Counted from the first letter of the stretch, positions 37,127 through 46,577 are shown. The stretch is DNA of 57,476 bases from Priestia flexa NBRC 15715 (GCF_001591565.1 NZ_BCVD01000005.1:1-57476); one strand, 5' to 3'. Notes: generated by a model from the letters alone, not told the origin. Made by a program: numbers and translations.

Positions 37127-37736
37127 CTAAATTCTTCATACTTTCTTTGTTCTCATTCATAATGACATACTGATCTAAATCCTGTTGATAATTGAACATT
37201 TCAACTTCTAAAGGGCTAGGTTCTTCATTAATTCGCTTGCGAAACACGTGGTTAAAAAAGAGAATCATGCCTAAACCAAGGCCAAATGAATAGGGGATTT
37301 GAATGACTAAAGGCTGCTTATCCTTTATTCCTGTGAGCATATAAAACAGTTTTTGATGCACTTGCTGCATGCTAACATCTTCATGAAAATTCATGACGGC
37401 CATGGCCGCACCAATAAACAATAGAAACCAGACAGCTATAAATGCGATAAAAGACGATTGTTTTTTTTTATAAACAACTTCAACAATCGTTTGAGCAGGA
37501 CCAATTGTTTGAACATCAAGGTGAGGACAAGCCTTCTTTATTAATGCAATTACTTTCATTAAATCAATGATGATAATGTTACGATCACTCTTTTTCACCT
37601 TATACACGCTGAGCTGAGCAAGTTCTTTCTCAATTGATTCTTCACTTATCAAGAGAGCTAGCTGTCCAAGGTTGACCACTGCATTTGGTTCGACCTGCAC
37701 ACGATGTCTCATTTTGATATATAAAGTATTATCCAT
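37116..37736 (-). CDS. spoVAA: SpoVAA, first protein of the spoVA operon
   Basis: The 206-residue protein has a soluble N-terminal domain of about 90 residues and two membrane segments (about 93-112 and 146-166). It belongs to the Spore V AA family. The start has only a weak AGGTG nearby, while a stronger AAGGAGG lies some 24 bases upstream, so translation initiation may be modest. A sigma-G-like promoter lies about 40 bases upstream. Confidence 0.92.
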   Translation of the reverse strand: MDNTLYIKMRHRVQVEPNAVVNLGQLALLISEESIEKELAQLSVYKVKKSDRNIIIIDLMKVIALIKKACPHLDVQTIGPAQTIVEVVYKKKQSSFIAFIAVWFLLFIGAAMAVMNFHEDVSMQQVHQKLFYMLTGIKDKQPLVIQIPYSFGLGLGMILFFNHVFRKRINEEPSPLEVEMFNYQQDLDQYVIMNENKESMKNLDDR

Positions 37737-37775
37737 TTACATCACACCTACAATTCGTTATCCTCCTTGTACGTG

Positions 37776-37806
37776 TAGTATGTATTCACTTAAATTTTCT
37801 AATTCA
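37776..37806 (-). promoter_or_regulatory. sigma-G-type promoter of the spoVA operon
   Basis: On the minus strand TGAATT (37801-37806), 18 bases, CATACTA (37776-37782). The -10 matches the sigma-G consensus exactly and the -35 differs at one base from TGMATA. Confidence 0.7.
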
Positions 37807-37837
37807 AAGTTTCACAACAGACCATTAATTACCAAAA

Positions 37838-37874
37838 AAAGAGCAGCAGGTTATAGATAACCTGCCGCTCTTTA
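37838..37874 (-). terminator. terminator after the spoIIA operon
   Basis: GAGCGGCAGGTTAT-N2-ATAACCTGCTGCTC hairpin followed by T7 on the minus strand; its start overlaps the sigF stop. Confidence 0.88.
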
Positions 37875-38630
37875 TTCATTCATTTGACTCTTCATTTGCT
37901 TTAAAATTTTCTTTTCAAGCCTTGATACCTGCACCTGAGAAATCCCCAATCGAGACGCAACCTCTGATTGAGTTTGATCTTTGTAATAACGCAAATATAC
38001 AATGAGCTTTTCACGTTCCTCTAACTCTTCAATAGCTTCTTTTAATGCAATTTTATCAAACCATTTTGCTTCACTATGGTCAGCAATTTGATCAAGAAGC
38101 GTAATTGGGTCACCATCGTTTTCATAAACGGTTTCATGTATAGAAGACGGTGCTCGATTTGCTTCTTGCGCCATAACCACTTCTTCAGGTGTAAAATCCA
38201 AGTGTTCAGCAACCTCTGCCACAGTGGGAACCCGTCCAAGCATTTTTGATAATTCATCTTTGGCTTTTCGGATTTTATTGCTCATTTCTTTTAATGAACG
38301 GCTTACTTTCACCGTTCCATCGTCTCGAATAAAACGTTGTATTTCACCAATAATCATTGGAACTGCATAGGTTGAAAATTTCACATCATAGGATAAATCG
38401 AACTTGTCGACTGACTTGAGCAAGCCAATACAGCCAATCTGAAACAAATCATCAGGCTCATATCCTCGATTAATAAATCGCTGTACAACTGACCAAACCA
38501 ACCTCATATTTTTCTGAACGATTGTATCCCTAGCATTCTGATCACCTTGTTGACTGCGCTTGATGAGGTCTTTCACTTCATGATCTTTTAAATACGGCTC
38601 ATTTTTTTCCTTTTTGACCTCCACATCCAT
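37872..38630 (-). CDS. sigF: SigF, forespore sigma factor
   Basis: Sigma-F directs early forespore transcription and is held inactive by SpoIIAB until SpoIIAA releases it. The 252-residue protein has region 2 (DLFQIGCIGLLKSVDKFD and YAVPMIIGEIQRFIRDDG), region 3, and a region 4 helix-turn-helix (DQTQSEVASRLGISQVQVSRLEKK, cited here as two adjacent pieces). I use the ATG at 38630, 8 bases from the AAGGAG site, because it matches the B. subtilis start; a TTG lies two codons upstream. Confidence 0.96.
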   Translation of the reverse strand: MDVEVKKEKNEPYLKDHEVKDLIKRSQQGDQNARDTIVQKNMRLVWSVVQRFINRGYEPDDLFQIGCIGLLKSVDKFDLSYDVKFSTYAVPMIIGEIQRFIRDDGTVKVSRSLKEMSNKIRKAKDELSKMLGRVPTVAEVAEHLDFTPEEVVMAQEANRAPSSIHETVYENDGDPITLLDQIADHSEAKWFDKIALKEAIEELEEREKLIVYLRYYKDQTQSEVASRLGISQVQVSRLEKKILKQMKSQMNE

Positions 38631-38642
38631 CGGCAAGTCTCC

Positions 38643-39086
38643 TTAATTACATAGCGCTTTACTATTTGTTAATTGTTTTTTTAAGTAGACAGTTGTTCCC
38701 GCTAAAGGCGCAGATACGACGTTAATTTCATCCATGAAGTTCTCCATGATTGTAAAACCCATTCCAGAACGCTCAAGTTCAGGTTTTGTTGTGTAAAGAG
38801 GCTGCGTAGCTTCATTAACATCATCAATTCCCACACCGTCGTCCTTAATAATAAGTTCAACCATTCCATTATCATGAAGCGTAACGTCAATGTGTACAAT
38901 ACCTTCTGCGTTATTGTTATAACCATGAATAATGGCGTTCGTTACGGCTTCTGACACAACTGTTTTAATTTCCGTTAACTCATCCATTGTAGGGTCAAGC
39001 TGCGTGATAAAAGCAGCCACCGTAACCCGTGCAAATGATTCATTTTGACTAAGAGCTGAGAATTGAAGGTGCATTTCGTTTTTCAT
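38643..39086 (-). CDS. spoIIAB: SpoIIAB, anti-sigma F factor and kinase
   Basis: SpoIIAB binds and blocks sigma-F and phosphorylates SpoIIAA. The protein of 147 residues has a GHKL ATPase fold: [13 protein letters not shown] is the N box, DDGVGIDD the G1 box and [15 protein letters not shown] the G2 box. The start is the second of two adjacent ATGs ([13 protein letters not shown]), overlapping the spoIIAA stop, so translation is coupled. Confidence 0.96.
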   Translation of the reverse strand: MKNEMHLQFSALSQNESFARVTVAAFITQLDPTMDELTEIKTVVSEAVTNAIIHGYNNNAEGIVHIDVTLHDNGMVELIIKDDGVGIDDVNEATQPLYTTKPELERSGMGFTIMENFMDEINVVSAPLAGTTVYLKKQLTNSKALCN

Positions 39087-39436
39087 CATGCCACCCCCAA
39101 CTTCTGCAGCGCGTTTTGTTCACTTGGCTCAAAGCGAATAATTTTAAATAACCCAGACATATTGAAGAGGCGTTCAACCGGTGGAGAGATTGCACATACA
39201 ACCATTTCTCCTCCGTTGTTTCGAACCTGCTTGTACCTTCCTAAAATAACCCCGAGACCTGAGCTATCCATAAACGTTAATTTCTCAAGGTTTAAAATTA
39301 AGTGCTGAATCGCATTTTGTTCTAACTCTTGTGTAATGCGGGTTCTTAAATGCTCTGCAGCATGATGATCTAACTCTCCACCCAATCGCACTAACAGCAC
39401 ATCCTGTTTTAATTCAAGTTCTATAGAAAGACTCAC
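39086..39436 (-). CDS. spoIIAA: SpoIIAA, anti-anti-sigma factor
   Basis: SpoIIAA is a STAS-domain protein of 116 residues. Unphosphorylated, it displaces SpoIIAB from sigma-F. S58 in FMDSSGLGV is the residue phosphorylated by SpoIIAB and dephosphorylated by SpoIIE. The start codon is GTG behind AGGAGG. It is first in the spoIIAA-spoIIAB-sigF operon with a sigma-H promoter upstream. Confidence 0.96.
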   Translation of the reverse strand: MSLSIELELKQDVLLVRLGGELDHHAAEHLRTRITQELEQNAIQHLILNLEKLTFMDSSGLGVILGRYKQVRNNGGEMVVCAISPPVERLFNMSGLFKIIRFEPSEQNALQKLGVA

Positions 39437-39469
39437 TATACAAACCTCCTATCAGTCGTATAGTCAATC

Positions 39470-39497
39470 TTTCGCTATAGCGAAGACGTATTCCTTC
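39470..39497 (-). promoter_or_regulatory. sigma-H promoter of the spoIIA operon
   Basis: The minus strand reads GAAGGAATA (39489-39497), 12 bases, AGCGAAA (39470-39476), matching RNAGGAWWW / RNNGAAT except for the last base. Confidence 0.75.
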
Positions 39498-39519
39498 TGA
39501 GTGACAAAACTAGTAGCAT

Positions 39520-39526
39520 TTCGTCA
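39520..39526 (-). promoter_or_regulatory. Spo0A box upstream of spoIIA
   Basis: TGACGAA on the minus strand fits the 0A box core TGNCGAA. It lies 22 bases upstream of the sigma-H -35, as expected for Spo0A-activated spoIIA. Confidence 0.6.
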
Positions 39527-39542
39527 ATGTTAGTCGTTTTTT

Positions 39543-40709
39543 TTAAGATGTTTGTGAAAATAGTGAAAATGTACGCTTAAATAGCTGCCAATACGAGGCA
39601 ATTTCAACGTCTTCTTCCGCAACAAGTGGAGATTTACTCATAACTTTACCATCTTTCTTGATGGTAATAGTGCCGATTTCATCACCTTTTTTTACAGGGG
39701 CATTCAAATTTTCATCAAGTTTGACTTCTGTCTTCATGTCCTTAGCTGTTGTTCCTTTTTTCGCAAGAGCAGATAATGGCTCTGATGTTACGGCATTTAC
39801 GTACTTTTGCTCTCCTTTATTAACTTCTACCTTTTTAATTGGTGCGTCCTTTTTATATAAAGGAGTTGTTGTATACTGACTAAACGCATAATCTAACATT
39901 TTTGTTACTTCATTATTTCGCTCTTTAGGCGTATTCGCTCCAAATACAACTGCAATGACACGCATATTTCCCTTTTTAGCAGTAGCCGTTAAGCAGTATT
40001 TGGCTTGCCCTGTGAACCCTGTTTTCAAACCGTCAACACCCGGATAGAATTTCACCAAGCGATTTGTGTTAACGAGCCAGAATTTCTTATCAGTATCTTC
40101 CCTTAAGTAATCTTCATATTTACTTGTATAATTAATAATATCTTCATATTTCAATAGTTCTTTTCCCATCATTGCCATGTCATGGGCAGTACTATAATGA
40201 TCGTCAACAGGCAGTCCTGTTGGGTTTTGAAACTTTGTATGTTTTAAGCCAATTTCTTTAGCTTTCTTGTTCATCATTTCAACAAACTTATCCTCTGAAC
40301 CAGCTAAGTGCTCAGCCATCGCCATTGATGCATCATTTCCAGACCCAATTGCAATTCCCTTTAATAATTCATTAACGGTCATCTCTTCACCAGGCTCTAA
40401 GAAGATTTGTGAACCTCCCATAGAAGCTGCATATTCACTTGCTCTAACTTTATCTTTGAACGTAATTTTACCTTCATCAAGCGCTTCCATAATTAAAATC
40501 ATTGTCATAATTTTAGTCATGCTTGCAGGTGGGAGGGGTTGATCACTATTTTTTTCATATAAAACCTTCCCTGTATCTCGTTCAATTAAAATTGCCGATT
40601 TAGCTTGTGCCGCTAACTCCGTAGACTTTTTTTCACTCGCTAAAACAGGCTGTGTCATAAGTGAGAATAAAAAGATGACAACGAGTAGTTTCATAATATT
40701 ACACTTCAT
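39543..40709 (-). CDS. dacF: DacF, forespore D-alanyl-D-alanine carboxypeptidase
   Basis: DacF is a low-molecular-mass penicillin-binding protein that trims peptidoglycan from the forespore side. The 388-residue protein has a signal peptide (about 1-24). The catalytic motifs are SMTK (nucleophilic Ser), SGN in AIGSGNDASM, and KTG in GLKTGFTG. A C-terminal beta domain and an amphipathic tail follow. It sits just upstream of spoIIA and has its own sigma-F promoter; no clear terminator separates it from spoIIA, so readthrough late in the forespore is likely. Confidence 0.94.
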   Translation of the reverse strand: MKCNIMKLLVVIFLFSLMTQPVLASEKKSTELAAQAKSAILIERDTGKVLYEKNSDQPLPPASMTKIMTMILIMEALDEGKITFKDKVRASEYAASMGGSQIFLEPGEEMTVNELLKGIAIGSGNDASMAMAEHLAGSEDKFVEMMNKKAKEIGLKHTKFQNPTGLPVDDHYSTAHDMAMMGKELLKYEDIINYTSKYEDYLREDTDKKFWLVNTNRLVKFYPGVDGLKTGFTGQAKYCLTATAKKGNMRVIAVVFGANTPKERNNEVTKMLDYAFSQYTTTPLYKKDAPIKKVEVNKGEQKYVNAVTSEPLSALAKKGTTAKDMKTEVKLDENLNAPVKKGDEIGTITIKKDGKVMSKSPLVAEEDVEIASYWQLFKRTFSLFSQTS

Positions 40710-40739
40710 CTACACAAACCTCCATTCTTTATACAAACC

Positions 40740-40769
40740 TATTTTTTCCACCGTTGTAAGACTTTATAC
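40740..40769 (-). promoter_or_regulatory. sigma-F promoter of dacF
   Basis: The minus strand reads GTATA (40765-40769), 15 bases, GGAAAAAATA (40740-40749). It fits GYATA-N15-GGnnAnAHTR at every defined position. Confidence 0.78.
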
Positions 40770-40784
40770 TCCGCTCCAAAATAA

Positions 40785-40817
40785 AAAAGCACTGAGAGTT
40801 ACCTCAATGCTTTTTCA
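40785..40817 (-). terminator. terminator after pdp
   Basis: AAAAGCATTGAGG-N4-CTCAGTGCTTTT hairpin followed by T runs on the minus strand. Confidence 0.8.
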
Positions 40818-40822
40818 ATCAT

Positions 40823-42127
40823 TTATTTAGGAATTGTATCGTATACAAGTGGAGGTGCCTCGACCGCTTCTTCACTTAGCTTGATGCTTTCATAAATTCT
40901 TTCTTTTACTTTGGCAATATCTTCTGTGTTGCTATGAATCGTTACAAGTGATTCTCCAGCCTTCACGTAGTCTCCGATTTTCTTTTGAAGAACCAGTCCT
41001 ACTGCCAAATCGATTTCCGATTCTTTTGTTGCTCTACCAGCGCCTAGCCACATGGCAGCTGTCCCAATAGAATCAGCAATAATTTCCGATACATAGCCAT
41101 CCGTTTTTGCTTCAACTTCCACGATATGTTTCGCCTGTGGTAATTTTGTTGGATCATCTACAAGAGAGCCGTCTCCACCTTGTGACTCTAAAAAAACTTT
41201 AAACGCTTCAAGCGCTTTTCCATTAGCTATTACTTCTTCTAGTTTTTGGCGTGCTTCTGTTAGCGATTCTGCTTTTTCAGCTAATAGTACCATGTAACTT
41301 CCTAATGTTAAACACAGCTCTTCTAAATCTTTTGGTCCTTTTCCTTGTAGAGTATCGATTGCTTCTTTTACTTCAAGTGCATTTCCAATTGCATAGCCAA
41401 GCGGTTGGCTCATATCTGAAATGACAGCCATTGTATTACGCCCTACGTTATTACCGATATTCACCATCGCTTGAGCCAATTCTTTTGCTTCATCCAAGCT
41501 CTTCATAAAAGCACCAGCACCTGTTTTTACATCCAACACGATTGCATCTGCCCCCGCAGCAATTTTCTTACTCATAATTGAACTTGCGATAAGAGGAATG
41601 CTGTTAACGGTTGCAGTTACATCACGAAGCGCGTACAGCTTCTTGTCAGCTGGCGTTAAATTTCCTGTTTGACCAACTACAGCCACTTTGTTTTTATTAA
41701 CCAAATCAATAAATTCTTGCTTACTAATTTCTACATCAAAGCCTGAGATAGCTTCTAGCTTATCAATTGTCCCACCTGTATGTCCTAAGCCACGTCCCGA
41801 CATTTTCGCTACCGGTACACCTACAGCTGCCACTAAAGGCGCCAGAACAAGAGTTGTTGTATCTCCTACTCCCCCTGTACTATGTTTATCAACTTTAATA
41901 CCTTCAATTGCTGATAAATCAATGACATCACCGGAGTCCACCATTGACATTGTTAAATCTGCACGCTCTTGCTCTGTCATCCCGTTAAAGAAAATAGCCA
42001 TAGAAAGAGCACTCATTTGATAATCGGGAATGTCTCCATCTGTAAAACCTTTAACGATAAACTGAATCTCTTCTGTTGTAAGTTCTTTGCGATCACGCTT
42101 TTTTTCAATTAAATCTACCATTCTCAT
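40823..42127 (-). CDS. pdp: pyrimidine-nucleoside phosphorylase
   Basis: Pdp splits uridine and thymidine to the base and (deoxy)ribose 1-phosphate. The 434-residue protein has the family signature [16 protein letters not shown] (about 110-126) and the phosphate-binding KHSTGGVGD. It is the third gene after drm and pupG, so the three turn nucleosides into pentose 5-phosphates. The gap to pupG is about 90 bases. Confidence 0.96.
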   Translation of the reverse strand: MRMVDLIEKKRDRKELTTEEIQFIVKGFTDGDIPDYQMSALSMAIFFNGMTEQERADLTMSMVDSGDVIDLSAIEGIKVDKHSTGGVGDTTTLVLAPLVAAVGVPVAKMSGRGLGHTGGTIDKLEAISGFDVEISKQEFIDLVNKNKVAVVGQTGNLTPADKKLYALRDVTATVNSIPLIASSIMSKKIAAGADAIVLDVKTGAGAFMKSLDEAKELAQAMVNIGNNVGRNTMAVISDMSQPLGYAIGNALEVKEAIDTLQGKGPKDLEELCLTLGSYMVLLAEKAESLTEARQKLEEVIANGKALEAFKVFLESQGGDGSLVDDPTKLPQAKHIVEVEAKTDGYVSEIIADSIGTAAMWLGAGRATKESEIDLAVGLVLQKKIGDYVKAGESLVTIHSNTEDIAKVKERIYESIKLSEEAVEAPPLVYDTIPK

Positions 42128-42220
42128 GTTCGTAAGTCCCCTTTAAAATAGTTTTTTGAAAACGGATTCACCATTAGGTAAAAAGCAGCTGTCACATGAT
42201 ATGTAACAGCTACTCCCTTT

Positions 42221-43048
42221 TTATGAGTGTTGTGGAATTTGTTTTACAACTTCTTTTACTAGTGCTAGGAACTGTTTTTTTACTTTTTCTGTTGTTTCAA
42301 TTACTTCATCATGGTGAAGGGGCTGATCTAAAACTCCCGCAGCCATATTTGAAATACATGAAATACCCAGGACGCGCAAGCCTGCATGACGAGCAACAAT
42401 TACTTCCGGCACAGTTGACATCCCCACTGCGTCTCCGCCTACAACGCGTAGCATACGAACTTCAGCTGGCGTTTCGTACGTAGGACCAGTATTTCCTACA
42501 TATACACCCTCTTGAACAGCAATATTTAGCTCACTAGCTACGTCTTTTGCTAATGCACGTAGCTTTGGACAATAGGCTGTTGACATATCTGGAAAACGAA
42601 CGCCTAGTTCACTGTCATTTGGTCCAATTAAAGGATTTGTTCCAAAGTTGTTAATATGATCTGAGATAAGCATTAAGTCTCCAGGATTATAGGATTCATT
42701 TATGCCTCCCGCTGCGTTCGTCACAATAATTGTTTCAATTCCAAGCTCTTTCATAACGCGCACTGGAAATGTTACTTTTTCTAAAGAGTATCCTTCGTAA
42801 AAGTGAAAGCGCCCTTGCATTGCAATGACAGGTACATCTTGAATTGTACCAATTACAAGCTGACCCGCATGACCTTCAACTGTTGATACAGGAAACTCGG
42901 GAATATCATTATATGGAATTTTTACAGCATCCTGAACCTCATCAGCTAATACGCCTAAACCTGATCCTAAAATCAATCCAATTGTTGGTTGAATTGTCGT
43001 TTTACCTTGAATATATGTTGCTGCTGTATGAATTACATCTCGCTTCAT
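42221..43048 (-). CDS. pupG: purine-nucleoside phosphorylase (guanosine/inosine type)
   Basis: This trimeric-type enzyme cleaves guanosine and inosine to the base and ribose 1-phosphate. The 275-residue protein has the signatures ILGSGLGVLADEV, FPVSTVEGHAGQ, GRFHFYEGYS and TNAAGGINESY. I chose the ATG at 43048 with GAGTGGGG upstream; a GTG four codons earlier is possible. drm ends 16 bases upstream, so the two are cotranscribed. Confidence 0.95.
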   Translation of the reverse strand: MKRDVIHTAATYIQGKTTIQPTIGLILGSGLGVLADEVQDAVKIPYNDIPEFPVSTVEGHAGQLVIGTIQDVPVIAMQGRFHFYEGYSLEKVTFPVRVMKELGIETIIVTNAAGGINESYNPGDLMLISDHINNFGTNPLIGPNDSELGVRFPDMSTAYCPKLRALAKDVASELNIAVQEGVYVGNTGPTYETPAEVRMLRVVGGDAVGMSTVPEVIVARHAGLRVLGISCISNMAAGVLDQPLHHDEVIETTEKVKKQFLALVKEVVKQIPQHS

Positions 43049-43064
43049 CTTTTTCCCCACTCTC

Positions 43065-44249
43065 TTAATTTAGTTCACGTAAAAAACTTTTTCCAAACTG
43101 TGGCATCTTCACACCAAAGTTCTCAGCTACCGTCGCTCCAATGTCAGCAAACGTTGAGCGCACGTCAATCTCTTTACCAATTTTCATACTTGGGCTATAG
43201 GCTAACATTGGAACATATTCACGCGTATGATCTGTACCATGATGAACTGGGTCATTTCCGTGGTCTGCTGTAATGATTAGTAAATCATCATCGTTTAATA
43301 ACGGGAATACCTCTGCTAAACGATCATCGAATTCTTCAAGAGCTTTTCCATATCCTTCTGGATCACGACGATGACCAAACAACGCATCAAAATCAACTAA
43401 GTTTAAGAAACTTAATCCGTTAAAGTCCATTTTTAATGTGTCGATTAGCTTATCCATTCCATCCATGTTTGACTTTGTACGAAGTGATTTTGTCACACCT
43501 TCACCATCATAGATATCAGAGATTTTCCCAATAGCAATAACATCAAAATTGCTATCTTTTAATTCGTTCATGACTGTGCGTCCAAACGGCTTTAGTGCAT
43601 AATCATGTCGATTTGCTGTACGTGTAAAGTTCCCCGCCTCTCCAAGGAATGGACGAGCAATAATACGCCCAATCATATATGGGTCGTCTAGCGTAATTTT
43701 GCGAGCATACTCACAGATTTCATATAGTTCTTCAAGCGGCACCACTTCTTCATGAGCTGCAATCTGTAGCACTGAATCTGCTGAAGTATAGACAATTAAC
43801 GCACCTGTTTTCACATGCTCTTCTCCAAGCTCATCTAAAATTTCTGTTCCTGACGCAGGCTTGTTACCAATAATTTTACGTCCTGTCTTATCCTCTAGCT
43901 TTTTAATAAGCTCATCTGGAAATCCATCTGGAAACACGTTAAATGGTGTATCGATATTAAGCCCCATAATCTCCCAATGACCCGTCATTGTATCTTTACC
44001 CGCTGAAGCTTCCTGCATCTTTGTGTAAACTGCTAACGGCTGTTCTGCTTTTTCAATTCCTTTAATTGGACGGATATTACTTAGGCCAAGCTTGCTCATG
44101 TTCGGCATATCCAAGCCGTTGCAACGCTCTGCAATATGCCCTAGTGTATCTGCTCCCAAGTCATTGTACTTTTCCGCGTCTGGTGATTCACCAATTCCTA
44201 CAGAGTCCATCACAACTAGAAATACGCGTTTGTATGTAGATGATAACAT
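43065..44249 (-). CDS. drm: phosphopentomutase
   Basis: DeoB/Drm converts (deoxy)ribose 1-phosphate to the 5-phosphate, feeding sugar from nucleosides into central metabolism. The protein of about 394 residues is an alkaline-phosphatase-fold enzyme. Its two-metal motifs include [14 protein letters not shown] near the N terminus, the phospho-Thr region [12 protein letters not shown] and the C-terminal [18 protein letters not shown]. The start at 44249 has GGAGG 7 bases upstream; the ATG at 44255 is too close to it. First gene of the salvage operon. Confidence 0.96.
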   Translation of the reverse strand: MLSSTYKRVFLVVMDSVGIGESPDAEKYNDLGADTLGHIAERCNGLDMPNMSKLGLSNIRPIKGIEKAEQPLAVYTKMQEASAGKDTMTGHWEIMGLNIDTPFNVFPDGFPDELIKKLEDKTGRKIIGNKPASGTEILDELGEEHVKTGALIVYTSADSVLQIAAHEEVVPLEELYEICEYARKITLDDPYMIGRIIARPFLGEAGNFTRTANRHDYALKPFGRTVMNELKDSNFDVIAIGKISDIYDGEGVTKSLRTKSNMDGMDKLIDTLKMDFNGLSFLNLVDFDALFGHRRDPEGYGKALEEFDDRLAEVFPLLNDDDLLIITADHGNDPVHHGTDHTREYVPMLAYSPSMKIGKEIDVRSTFADIGATVAENFGVKMPQFGKSFLRELN

Positions 44250-44378
44250 CTTCATTCCTCCATCTTTGTTGTAAAATTCACTTCACTCATGAAGCTATAA
44301 TAAACAATACTGTAATCGTATAGTTTCCAATATATTATAAAATTCCCTTTAAGGAAAAGTTTAACCATAATCTTTATT

Positions 44379-44394
44379 GGTCGGAAGTCTGACC
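44379..44394. promoter_or_regulatory. inverted repeat upstream of drm
   Basis: GGTCGGAAGTCTGACC, an imperfect palindrome with perfect GGTC/GACC ends, lies about 130 bases before drm. It could be a GntR-type operator, but no regulator is identified. Confidence 0.35.
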
Positions 44395-44434
44395 TCTATA
44401 GTATAAAAGGTTTTTTCTTATTTGTACATAGAAA

Positions 44435-44450
44435 ATGAAAGTGTTTTCAT
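44435..44450. promoter_or_regulatory. cre-like site between xerD and drm
   Basis: ATGAAAGTGTTTTCAT fits the cre consensus with one mismatch (T for C in the central CG) and is nearly palindromic. Confidence 0.4.
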
Positions 44451-44452
44451 TT

Positions 44453-44486
44453 AAAGAACGACATTGCTATAAAACAATGCCGTTAA
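44453..44486 (-). terminator. terminator after xerD
   Basis: AACGGCATTG-N8-CAATGTCGTT hairpin (one G-U pair) followed by a weak T stretch on the minus strand. Confidence 0.6.
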
Positions 44487-44496
44487 CCTTTTACCT

Positions 44497-45390
44497 TTAA
44501 GCACGCGGATGGAATTGATTATAGACATCTTTCAAGCGTGTTTTTGTTACGTGCGTATAAATTTGAGTCGTCGAAATATCTGCATGCCCCAACATTTCCT
44601 GAACTGCTCGTAGATCCGCCCCATTTTCAAGCAAGTGTGTAGCAAAAGAATGTCGCAAAGTATGAGGCGTTAATTCCTTTTCAATACGCGCATCTTTCGC
44701 TAATCCTTTTAAAATCTTCCAGAACCCCTGCCTTGTTAGTCGCTTCCCGTGATGATTCACAAACAAAGCGTGTTCTCCTTGCTGCTTTTTCGTTAAAATT
44801 GGACGAGCTTGTGCCAGGTATGCTTCGATTGCTTCCGTTGCCATTCGCCCAAGTGGAACAATTCGCTCCTTACTACCTTTTCCAAAGCAACGAACAAAGC
44901 CCATTGTTAAATGTGCATCTTCTATGTTTAAATTCACAAGCTCTGACACACGCATTCCCGTTGCGTAGAGAAGCTCAAGCATCGCTTTATCTCGCAATCC
45001 AAATGGCGTAGACGTATCAAAGACTGACAGAAGTGCTTCTACTTCCTCTGCATTTAATACTTTCGGTAGTTTTCGTTCAAGCTGCGGTGTTTCAATATGA
45101 ACGGATGGATCTTGTTCAGTCACTTTCTCGCGAAGTAAAAATTGGTGAAACGAACGAATCGATGCGATATGTCTAGCAATTGTTTTGGATGATTTTTGCT
45201 GATCTGTTAAATGCTTAAGAAAACTCACAATATGTGCTCTTGTCACAGCATTTAGATGATTTAACTGCTCAACATGTTCTAAATACTGACTATATTTCTT
45301 TAAATCCCGCTCATACGAATCGATTGTGTTTTTAGCTAAACCTCTTTCTACTATTAAATAGTGAATAAAATCTTGAACTTGATCCTTCAA
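44497..45390 (-). CDS. xerD: XerD/RipX, site-specific tyrosine recombinase
   Basis: XerD resolves chromosome dimers at dif with CodV/XerC. The 297-residue protein has an N-terminal core-binding domain (about 1-85). The catalytic domain follows, with the Arg in [10 protein letters not shown], the HxLR box [12 protein letters not shown], and [14 protein letters not shown] with the second His and the nucleophilic Tyr. All catalytic residues are present. The start codon is TTG after GAGTAGAGG. yqzK lies 6 bases upstream. Confidence 0.95.
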   Translation of the reverse strand: MKDQVQDFIHYLIVERGLAKNTIDSYERDLKKYSQYLEHVEQLNHLNAVTRAHIVSFLKHLTDQQKSSKTIARHIASIRSFHQFLLREKVTEQDPSVHIETPQLERKLPKVLNAEEVEALLSVFDTSTPFGLRDKAMLELLYATGMRVSELVNLNIEDAHLTMGFVRCFGKGSKERIVPLGRMATEAIEAYLAQARPILTKKQQGEHALFVNHHGKRLTRQGFWKILKGLAKDARIEKELTPHTLRHSFATHLLENGADLRAVQEMLGHADISTTQIYTHVTKTRLKDVYNQFHPRA

Positions 45391-45396
45391 TTGCCT

Positions 45397-45624
45397 CTAC
45401 TCCCCGTTTTGATAAAACATAAATAATCTTTCAATCCACGTTTGATCTTCATATACGTTCATTTGCATTACTTTCACTGCGGAGCCGCTCGGCTCATCAT
45501 AACGTTTATAATCTTGATATTCTCCTGACACCCATACCATACCAAAATAAAACAATAGTGTGCAGCCTGTAAATAAAATAAACACCTTACAGCTATTATA
45601 TACTAGCTCAACCCATGATTTCAT
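45397..45624 (-). CDS. yqzK: YqzK-like small membrane protein (DUF4227)
   Basis: The 75-residue protein has one membrane segment (about 13-32) and a short polar tail. It lies directly before xerD with 6 bases between them, as yqzK does in B. subtilis. Function unknown. GGAGG lies about 8 bases before the ATG. Confidence 0.85.
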   Translation of the reverse strand: MKSWVELVYNSCKVFILFTGCTLLFYFGMVWVSGEYQDYKRYDEPSGSAVKVMQMNVYEDQTWIERLFMFYQNGE

Positions 45625-45777
45625 TAGACATATCCTCCAATTTTCAACACTATTAAAAGATATGCCAATCTGGACATGTTTTATACCTACTTTACCTTGC
45701 CTAATTCAAAGCTAACTTATGTTAATAACTTACAAATATATTAAAATACATTTATATTGCTGAAGGAGGTAAAAAAG

Positions 45778-45963
45778 CTGACTACCACTATGCTATTACT
45801 GATTGCTTTAATATCAACCGGAATATGGTATGAAGTATCTCGCGAAACGATGAAATCCTCTAAAGAAATAAATAACTACAAGCTTATTACGCTACTATCT
45901 GCGGGTACTCTACTAGCAATACCATTAACGATTTCACTTTTTTACAATCTTCCATTCCATTAA
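45778..45963 (+). CDS. small membrane protein with a probable CTG start
   Basis: I do not recognise this protein of about 61 residues. It has two hydrophobic segments (near residues 5-16 and 38-56) joined by a charged stretch (RETMKSSKEINNYK). A very strong site, AAGGAGGT, ends 7 bases before a CTG at 45778. The nearest in-frame ATG (45790) is about 20 bases away and the in-frame TTG at 45757 lies before the site. CTG initiation is therefore the best reading. A long hairpin closes the gene, so it is a separate unit opposite to fur and xerD. Confidence 0.6.
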   Translation: MTTTMLLLIALISTGIWYEVSRETMKSSKEINNYKLITLLSAGTLLAIPLTISLFYNLPFH

Positions 45964-45969
45964 CTCCGT

Positions 45970-46017
45970 ATGACTAAGCTACGCGTTCGTAAATACAGCG
46001 CCGAGCTTAGTCATTTT
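45970..46017 (+). terminator. terminator after the small membrane protein
   Basis: ATGACTAAGCT (45970-45980) pairs with AGCTTAGTCAT (46004-46014) with an inner stem, followed by a short T run. Confidence 0.7.
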
Positions 46018-46021
46018 CATA

Positions 46022-46055
46022 AAAAAACAAAAACCTTCTCCCAAAAGGAAAAGGC
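46022..46055 (-). terminator. terminator after fur
   Basis: CCTTTTCC-N4-GGGAGAAGG followed by T5GT7 on the minus strand. Confidence 0.75.
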
Positions 46056-46060
46056 TTATT

Positions 46061-46519
46061 TCACTCGTCTTTGTTTTCATCTTCACCTTGACAACGATGA
46101 CAAATGCCATGAAACGTCAAGCGATGATCTTTAATTTTAAAGCGCCACTGCTTTTCAACAATCTCTTCTACATCTTCAAGCAAGTCTTCTTGAATTTCGT
46201 CCACTGATCCACATTCGATACAAACTAAGTGGTGATGAAAGTGTGCAGCTCCTTCTTGACGAAGGTCATAGCGAGACACGCCATCACCAAAGTTTATCTT
46301 ATCAACAATTTTTAATTCTGTTAGTAATTCTAAAGTTCGATAAACAGTTGCTAAACCAATTTCCGGAGACTTTTCCTTGACGAGGAGATACACATCTTCG
46401 GCACTCAAATGATCCTCTTCGTGTTCAAGGAGTACTCTTACAGTCGCCTCACGTTGAGGTGTCAATTTGTAGCTTGCTGAGTGCAACTGTTGCTTTATTC
46501 GCTCAACTCGATTTTCCAT
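46061..46519 (-). CDS. fur: Fur, ferric uptake regulator
   Basis: Fur represses iron-uptake genes when bound to Fe(II). The 152-residue protein has an N-terminal winged helix (with SYKLTPQREATVRVLL) and a dimerisation domain. The latter carries the His cluster HFHHHLVC and two CxxC pairs (CIEC and CHRC), the structural zinc site of Bacillus Fur. The start at 46519 has GGGAGG 7 bases upstream. A strong promoter with a PerR-like box lies before it. Confidence 0.94.
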   Translation of the reverse strand: MENRVERIKQQLHSASYKLTPQREATVRVLLEHEEDHLSAEDVYLLVKEKSPEIGLATVYRTLELLTELKIVDKINFGDGVSRYDLRQEGAAHFHHHLVCIECGSVDEIQEDLLEDVEEIVEKQWRFKIKDHRLTFHGICHRCQGEDENKDE

Positions 46520-46549
46520 AACATTCCCTCCCTCGCCATTCACTCATTT

Positions 46550-46577
46550 ATTATATCAAATGTCGAAGGGGTGTCAA
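46550..46577 (-). promoter_or_regulatory. sigma-A promoter of fur
   Basis: TTGACA (46572-46577), 16 bases, TATAAT (46550-46555) on the minus strand, both consensus hexamers. Confidence 0.82.
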
